From Abyssibacter profundi (GTDB lineage: Bacteria > Pseudomonadota > Gammaproteobacteria > Nevskiales > OUC007), in NCBI RefSeq assembly GCF_003151135.1, contig NZ_QEQK01000012.1, positions 1-64,000 of the forward strand: a stretch of DNA of 64,000 bases, read 5' to 3'. Positions 60,363 through 64,000 of this stretch are shown piece after piece (position 1 is the first letter of the stretch; each line of letters starts with the position of its first letter). Below the pieces are notes generated by a model. It saw nothing but the letters and a program-made list of their open reading frames with translations. It had not been told where the DNA came from and searched no databases. Both the position numbers and the translations under genes were made by a program.

Positions 60363-60647
60363 ATGCGCACAGGCAAGATGATGCGGCACGCAGCCATTGC
60401 GGCGACGCTAGCCCTGGCTTCCAACGCGGCCCACGCGGGCAGCCTGAACCCCTTCACAAACCAGTCCGACGCCGCCAGACACTGGCTGGTCCTCAACTTT
60501 GATGACCAGCCCATCGGTCAGCAGATTGCCGCACAGGGCAACCGGGCGCTGCAGTTGATTCGGGCCCGGATCCAGGTCGCTGCCCCGGCCCTGCCTGCGC
60601 CGGTTCCGGGACCATTGGCCAGCCGGGCCGAGGCGACCGAAGGCTAA
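60363..60647 (+). CDS. Small exported protein of unknown function
   Basis: Protein of 94 aa. MRTGKMMRHAAIAATLALASNAAHAG is a good signal peptide. The mature part (SDAARHWLVLNFDDQPIGQQIAAQGNRALQLIRARI) may form a helix and ends in a Pro/Ala-rich tail. Longer upstream in-frame starts lack the signal peptide at their N-terminus. No family recognised. Confidence 0.55.
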   Translation: MRTGKMMRHAAIAATLALASNAAHAGSLNPFTNQSDAARHWLVLNFDDQPIGQQIAAQGNRALQLIRARIQVAAPALPAPVPGPLASRAEATEG

Positions 60648-60706
60648 GTTGGAGCCAGGCGGCGACGTCGCAGCCCGGCCCCCACTGGACCGGCCCGCCG
60701 CCGCAC

Positions 60707-61303
60707 TCAGGGCTTGCAGGCTGCGAGCGCGCCATGCACGGCGCGGCGCAGGGCCGGCAGCACATCGGCTTCGAACCAGGGCCGGTCCCGAACCCACCTG
60801 CGGTTGCGCGGACTCGGGTGTGGCAGGGGAAACCGGCCCTGCGGCAAATACTCGGCATAGCGCGCGACGTTGTCGCTGAGCGTTTTACCCGGCGCCTCGA
60901 GGTAAAGCACCTGCGCGTAGCGGCCAATGGCCACAATGAGCTGGACGTGGGGCATCGCGGCGAAAAAGCGACGATGCCAGGTTTGGGCACATTCCGGACG
61001 CGGCGGCGCATCTCCGCGCGCCGTGCGCCCCGGATAACAAAATCCGCTGGGCAGGATGGCCAACCCCGGATGGTGATAAAAGGTCTCGGACGGCAGATCC
61101 AGCCAGGCACGCAGCGTTCGGCCAGAGGCATCGTCCCAGGGAATCCCCGAAGCATGCACCCGGCTGCCCGGCGCCTGACCCACCAGGACCACCGTGGCCG
61201 CGGCGCGTGCCGTAAAGACCGGTCGCGGCCCCAATGGCAGCTGCGCCTCGCACAGGCGGCAGGCCTGTGCCTCGGCAATCAGGCGGCGGAGCTGATCTCC
61301 CAC
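60707..61303 (-). CDS. Uracil-DNA glycosylase superfamily protein
   Basis: Protein of 198 aa. The core motif VVLVGQAPGSRVHASGIPWDDASGRTLRAWL matches family 4/5-like UDG motif I, and PLPHPSPRNRRW matches the C-terminal HPSP motif. Cysteines at ACRLC (C-x2-C, near residue 15) and FCYP...PECAQ (C-x15-C) follow the 4Fe-4S ligand pattern of family 4/5 enzymes. It may excise uracil or act on other lesions. The start overlaps the oxyR 3' end by 25 nt, so the two are probably co-transcribed. Confidence 0.85.
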   Translation of the reverse strand: MGDQLRRLIAEAQACRLCEAQLPLGPRPVFTARAAATVVLVGQAPGSRVHASGIPWDDASGRTLRAWLDLPSETFYHHPGLAILPSGFCYPGRTARGDAPPRPECAQTWHRRFFAAMPHVQLIVAIGRYAQVLYLEAPGKTLSDNVARYAEYLPQGRFPLPHPSPRNRRWVRDRPWFEADVLPALRRAVHGALAACKP

Positions 61304-62229
61304 GGGGCCGGTTCATCGAGCCAGGTCACCCCGGCCATACCGCTGTCGAGGATGGCCTGGCGCAGCGCGACAATAGCCTGACGACGCGGAAAATTCTTGC
61401 GCCAGGCAATGGCAATCCGCCGCTCCGGCGCGGGCGCTGCAAACGGCCGGGTGATCAGCATGGTGGTCTCATCCGGACGGTTGACGATGGAACTCTGCGG
61501 CAACACCGTGATGCCCAAGCCACTGGCCACCATGTGCCGGATCGTCTCCAGGCTGGAGCCGGTTAACGGTCGCGGCTGGCCCTGTACCTGATCGACACAG
61601 TCCGGGCAGGCCTCCACCACCTGATCCCGGAAGCAGTGCCCCGGGCCCAGCAGCAACAAATGCTCGCCGGCGAGTTCGTCGGCGACGATCGATTCGGACT
61701 CGGCCCAGGGGTGGTCAGCGGGCAAGACCACGGAAAACCGCTCGTCGTACACCGGCCAGGTCTGCAGGCCGGCCTGGTCTATCGGCAAAGCGATGAGGAT
61801 GGCATCCAGCTCATTGGCCTTGAGCTGCTCGATCAGGTTAACCGTGAAGTTCTCTTCAATAATCAGCGGCATGCCGGGCGCCGCGCGGCGCAGGGCCGGC
61901 ACCAGATAGGGCAGCAGATACGGGCCGACCGTGTAGATCGCCCCCAGCCGTAGCGGCCCGGCCAGTTCGTCCTGCCCTGCCCGCGCCAACTGATCGATCT
62001 GCGCCGCCTCCGACAGGACGACCCGCGCCTGCGCGATGATCCGCTCGCCAATCGGCGTGGGCCGCGCCTCACCGCGATGGCGCTCGAACAGCGTGACCCC
62101 CAGCTCGTCTTCCAACTTGCGTAGCGCCACGGATAAGGTCGGCTGGCTTACGAAGGATCGGTCGGCCGCCCGACCGAAGTGACGTTCGCCGTCCAGCGCC
62201 ACCAGATACTTGAGTTCAGTCAGCGTCAT
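61279..62229 (-). CDS. oxyR: LysR-type peroxide-response regulator OxyR
   Basis: Protein of 316 aa. MTLTELKYLVALDGERHFGRAADRSFVSQPTLSVALRKLEDELGVTLFER is the OxyR-type HTH. The redox switch cysteines appear in LLLLGPGHCFRDQVVEACPD, with the two Cys of the disulfide 9 residues apart as in Escherichia coli OxyR. The C-terminal LETIRHMVASGLGITVLPQSS is the family signature. It senses hydrogen peroxide. It overlaps a UDG-type DNA-repair gene, a sensible partner. Confidence 0.95.
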   Translation of the reverse strand: MTLTELKYLVALDGERHFGRAADRSFVSQPTLSVALRKLEDELGVTLFERHRGEARPTPIGERIIAQARVVLSEAAQIDQLARAGQDELAGPLRLGAIYTVGPYLLPYLVPALRRAAPGMPLIIEENFTVNLIEQLKANELDAILIALPIDQAGLQTWPVYDERFSVVLPADHPWAESESIVADELAGEHLLLLGPGHCFRDQVVEACPDCVDQVQGQPRPLTGSSLETIRHMVASGLGITVLPQSSIVNRPDETTMLITRPFAAPAPERRIAIAWRKNFPRRQAIVALRQAILDSGMAGVTWLDEPAPWEISSAA

Positions 62230-62277
62230 GGCACAAGTCTGGCCCGCTGATGGCGCCTTGGCAACGCGTTAGTGACG

Positions 62278-62317
62278 CACGCAGGCGGTGCACGTTGATG
62301 CGAGCACCGCCTGCGTG
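62278..62317 (-). terminator. Strong hairpin after the subtilase gene
   Basis: A perfect 14-bp stem (CACGCAGGCGGTGC / GCACCGCCTGCGTG) with a 12-nt loop lies 10 nt past the subtilase stop on the minus strand. No U run follows. Confidence 0.6.
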
Positions 62318-62327
62318 GCCATGACGG

Positions 62328-64000
62328 TCAGAGTTGGCGACGCAGTCGCAGCACGCCAAGCCCCAAGCCAAACATCAGCCAAGCCCACCCCAGGGCACCG
62401 CCGCTGCCCGTTGGACTCACAATGTCGTCTTCGCCCGGGTCTGACCCTTCTTCTGGATCGGTGGGCGGATCGAGCGGATCAGGCGACTGGCACTGGTCGT
62501 TGCCCACCAGGGTGTAGTCGAGATTGGTGCCTGCCGAATCCACAGTCAGGCCGACGCCGTTCACGGTGTTGGTTGTCTGCCGTACGCTGACGGCAAGACC
62601 CGAGAGGGTTGTGCCCGCCGCCATGCCCAAGGTCGCCTTGTCCATAACCAGCGTGATGGTGCCATCGGGATCAAAGCCGCTGGCTTCATCAATCGCACCC
62701 AGCGTCGTAAAGGTCCCCACACCAGCCGCCGGCGTGTCGATCGCCGTAGCGGTACCGTACTCGAACGCCGGTGTCAGCGTATCGGTGGTCATGGCCACCC
62801 AGTAACGCGTGTCGTCCTCCGGCAGATTGAAGTAGACGTACCAGCGGTGTGCCGGCAGTGGCGTGCCTTCCAGATTGTCGACTTTGATCGTGAAAACGAT
62901 CTTGCCGGGCATGTCGGTCGGCTCCGCGATCCAGGCCTGCCGGAAGTCTTCCTGCCCGGTGCCCGACTCGGCCAAACCGGTGGTACCGGCCGGCGCGGTG
63001 ATCCGGGTCAGTCCGGGCAGCTCACAGCTCTTCTCATCCGACGGCGGGAGCACGCCGGGGTCGAGCTGCGTGGTGAAGGCACGGCCGAACATGGTCTCTG
63101 TCGCCATCGTGCTGCCCAACGGACTGGGTGCGATGTCGAGCACGCCCGAATCACCGTCCACGAACACACGAATGTTGTGGATCGGTTCACCGACAGCCGG
63201 AATACCCATCTGCACGTAAGGGACGAATGCGTTGATGACATTGCCGTCGAGCGTTGCGGCGCTCGCAACGGCGGTATTGCCATCACCCGCCTCCGGTATG
63301 CCCACGCCTTCGGCACCCAGCGTCACCGTGGTGGTGAACGGCTGACCGTCCACATTACGCTCGATGCGGTAGGCAATCGTCGTCTCACCCGCGAGATCCG
63401 TGGCGTCCGCCAGCTCCAAGCTGTGCAGGATTCCAGTCACACCATCGCGAGTCTGGTCCTGCATGCTGAGTTTCACGACATCGGTGGCATCTCCGCTTTC
63501 GAGGTCACCATCGAGAATTACAAAGGCCTCGCCTGCAGGCGGCAGGCCGGTGGACGACACACCTAGAGCATCGAGAATGTTGGGGACATCGATCAGGCCC
63601 GCGCCGTATCCGAAGTTGGTGGTGCCACCAGGATTCTGCGGATCGTCATCGTAGTCCGTGCCCACCTTGACGGCCGTGTCTTGGATGATGTCTTCGATCT
63701 CGGCAGGCGTCAGATCGGGTCGGGCCTGGGTCATCAATCCGATGACCCCGGTGACATGCGGCGCTGCCATGGACGTGCCTGAGATGGTTCCATACCAGGG
63801 GAACCAGGCATCCTCGATCACGCCACCGGCACCCCCGGTGCAAATGGCCTGACTCGGCTGCGATTGCAGACAGGTCGAGGTGATCAGCGAACCCGGTGCG
63901 GCGATATCCGGATAGTTGGCCGGATCGCCCTTCAGGCCACGACTAGACGAACCCGCCAGGGGCGCATTGCGATCACCGGTTCCGCGGTCATCGTAGTTCG
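62328..64000 (-). CDS. Secreted subtilisin-like serine protease (S8), 3' part, GlyGly-CTERM tail
   Basis: The frame is open to the right window edge (about 557 codons visible). Catalytic Ser lies in GTISGTSMAAPHVTGVIGLM. Upstream visible residues NYDDRGTGDRNAPLAG and DPANYPDIAAPG match the region before it. The Asp and His of the triad are beyond the window. The C-terminal part has beta-domains (VVKLSMQDQTRDGVTGILHSLE; RITAPAGTTGLAESGTGQEDFRQAW) and ends SPTGSGGALGWAWLMFGLGLGVLRLRRQL-like, a glycine pair, hydrophobic helix and Arg cluster. It probably sits at the cell surface or is released. Confidence 0.9.
   Translation of the reverse strand, partial: NYDDRGTGDRNAPLAGSSSRGLKGDPANYPDIAAPGSLITSTCLQSQPSQAICTGGAGGVIEDAWFPWYGTISGTSMAAPHVTGVIGLMTQARPDLTPAEIEDIIQDTAVKVGTDYDDDPQNPGGTTNFGYGAGLIDVPNILDALGVSSTGLPPAGEAFVILDGDLESGDATDVVKLSMQDQTRDGVTGILHSLELADATDLAGETTIAYRIERNVDGQPFTTTVTLGAEGVGIPEAGDGNTAVASAATLDGNVINAFVPYVQMGIPAVGEPIHNIRVFVDGDSGVLDIAPSPLGSTMATETMFGRAFTTQLDPGVLPPSDEKSCELPGLTRITAPAGTTGLAESGTGQEDFRQAWIAEPTDMPGKIVFTIKVDNLEGTPLPAHRWYVYFNLPEDDTRYWVAMTTDTLTPAFEYGTATAIDTPAAGVGTFTTLGAIDEASGFDPDGTITLVMDKATLGMAAGTTLSGLAVSVRQTTNTVNGVGLTVDSAGTNLDYTLVGNDQCQSPDPLDPPTDPEEGSDPGEDDIVSPTGSGGALGWAWLMFGLGLGVLRLRRQL

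Noticed and set aside
1-64000. CRISPR arrays, prophage blocks or restriction-modification systems.
   Set aside because: No regularly spaced repeats, phage structural genes, methyltransferases or nucleases of those systems were found on reading both strands.

Overview
The window is a high-GC bacterial chromosome segment. Gene content and order point to a free-living gammaproteobacterium of the Xanthomonadales/Nevskiales/Pseudomonas-like part of the class: trpD-trpC next to a Crp/Vfr regulator with a divergent OsmC gene, then gltA; rph facing yicC; and gmk-rpoZ-spoT-ridA-recG. The taxon is an inference from synteny and was not searched. One tRNA gene is present and no rRNA. There is no CRISPR array.

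Layout. 0-1.4 kb: an IS30 transposase fragment, an exported hypothetical protein, tRNA-Arg(CCG) and a shrunken second copy of that tRNA. 1.4-12 kb: a lipoprotein/secreted metalloprotease pair; an overlapping acyltransferase-SDR-lipoprotein operon; an M48 protease; a thiamine-binding protein; an outer-membrane barrel; a Panacea-domain protein; a META lipoprotein; and VWA-OsmC. 12-24.9 kb: housekeeping genes (crp/vfr-like, HMG-CoA lyase, trpC, trpD, gltA, a class III cyclase, malic enzyme, a MerR regulator, hemW, rdgB, rph, yicC).

24.9-33.7 kb is an apparent integrated element. The last 22 bp covering the yicC 3' end are repeated with one mismatch at 33.69 kb. Between the copies lies one metal-efflux operon (blaI-M56-czcC-His-rich protein-czcB-czcA) with a palindromic operator. 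No integrase is recognisable.

33.8-41.8 kb holds secreted or envelope hydrolases: an FG-GAP lipoprotein, a prolyl oligopeptidase, a GDPD phosphodiesterase and a tannase-like DUF6351-type hydrolase. 42.0-53.0 kb is the most unusual part: seven tightly packed minus-strand genes that look like one electron-transfer system. They encode a pentaheme cytochrome, an outer-membrane barrel, a membrane-anchored FAD/2Fe-2S reductase, a tetraheme c554-type cytochrome, a cytoplasmic protein combining cyclic-nucleotide-binding, FHA and four 4Fe-4S sites, a five-helix di-heme b-type membrane protein, and a decaheme cytochrome with a cytoplasmic 10-cysteine domain. I propose a NAD(P)H-fed, signal-gated route moving electrons from the cytoplasm to periplasmic hemes and perhaps outward. 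I know no named system with this composition.

53.4-64 kb returns to conserved genes: gmk, rpoZ, spoT, ridA, recG, a YghU-type glutathione enzyme, a small exported protein, a UDG-superfamily protein overlapping oxyR, and the 3' part of a subtilase. Three secreted proteins in the window (metalloprotease, GDPD, subtilase) end in GlyGly-CTERM-like sorting tails. Every gene from 25.7 to 53.0 kb is on the minus strand, which separates yicC from gmk, genes that are usually close neighbours.
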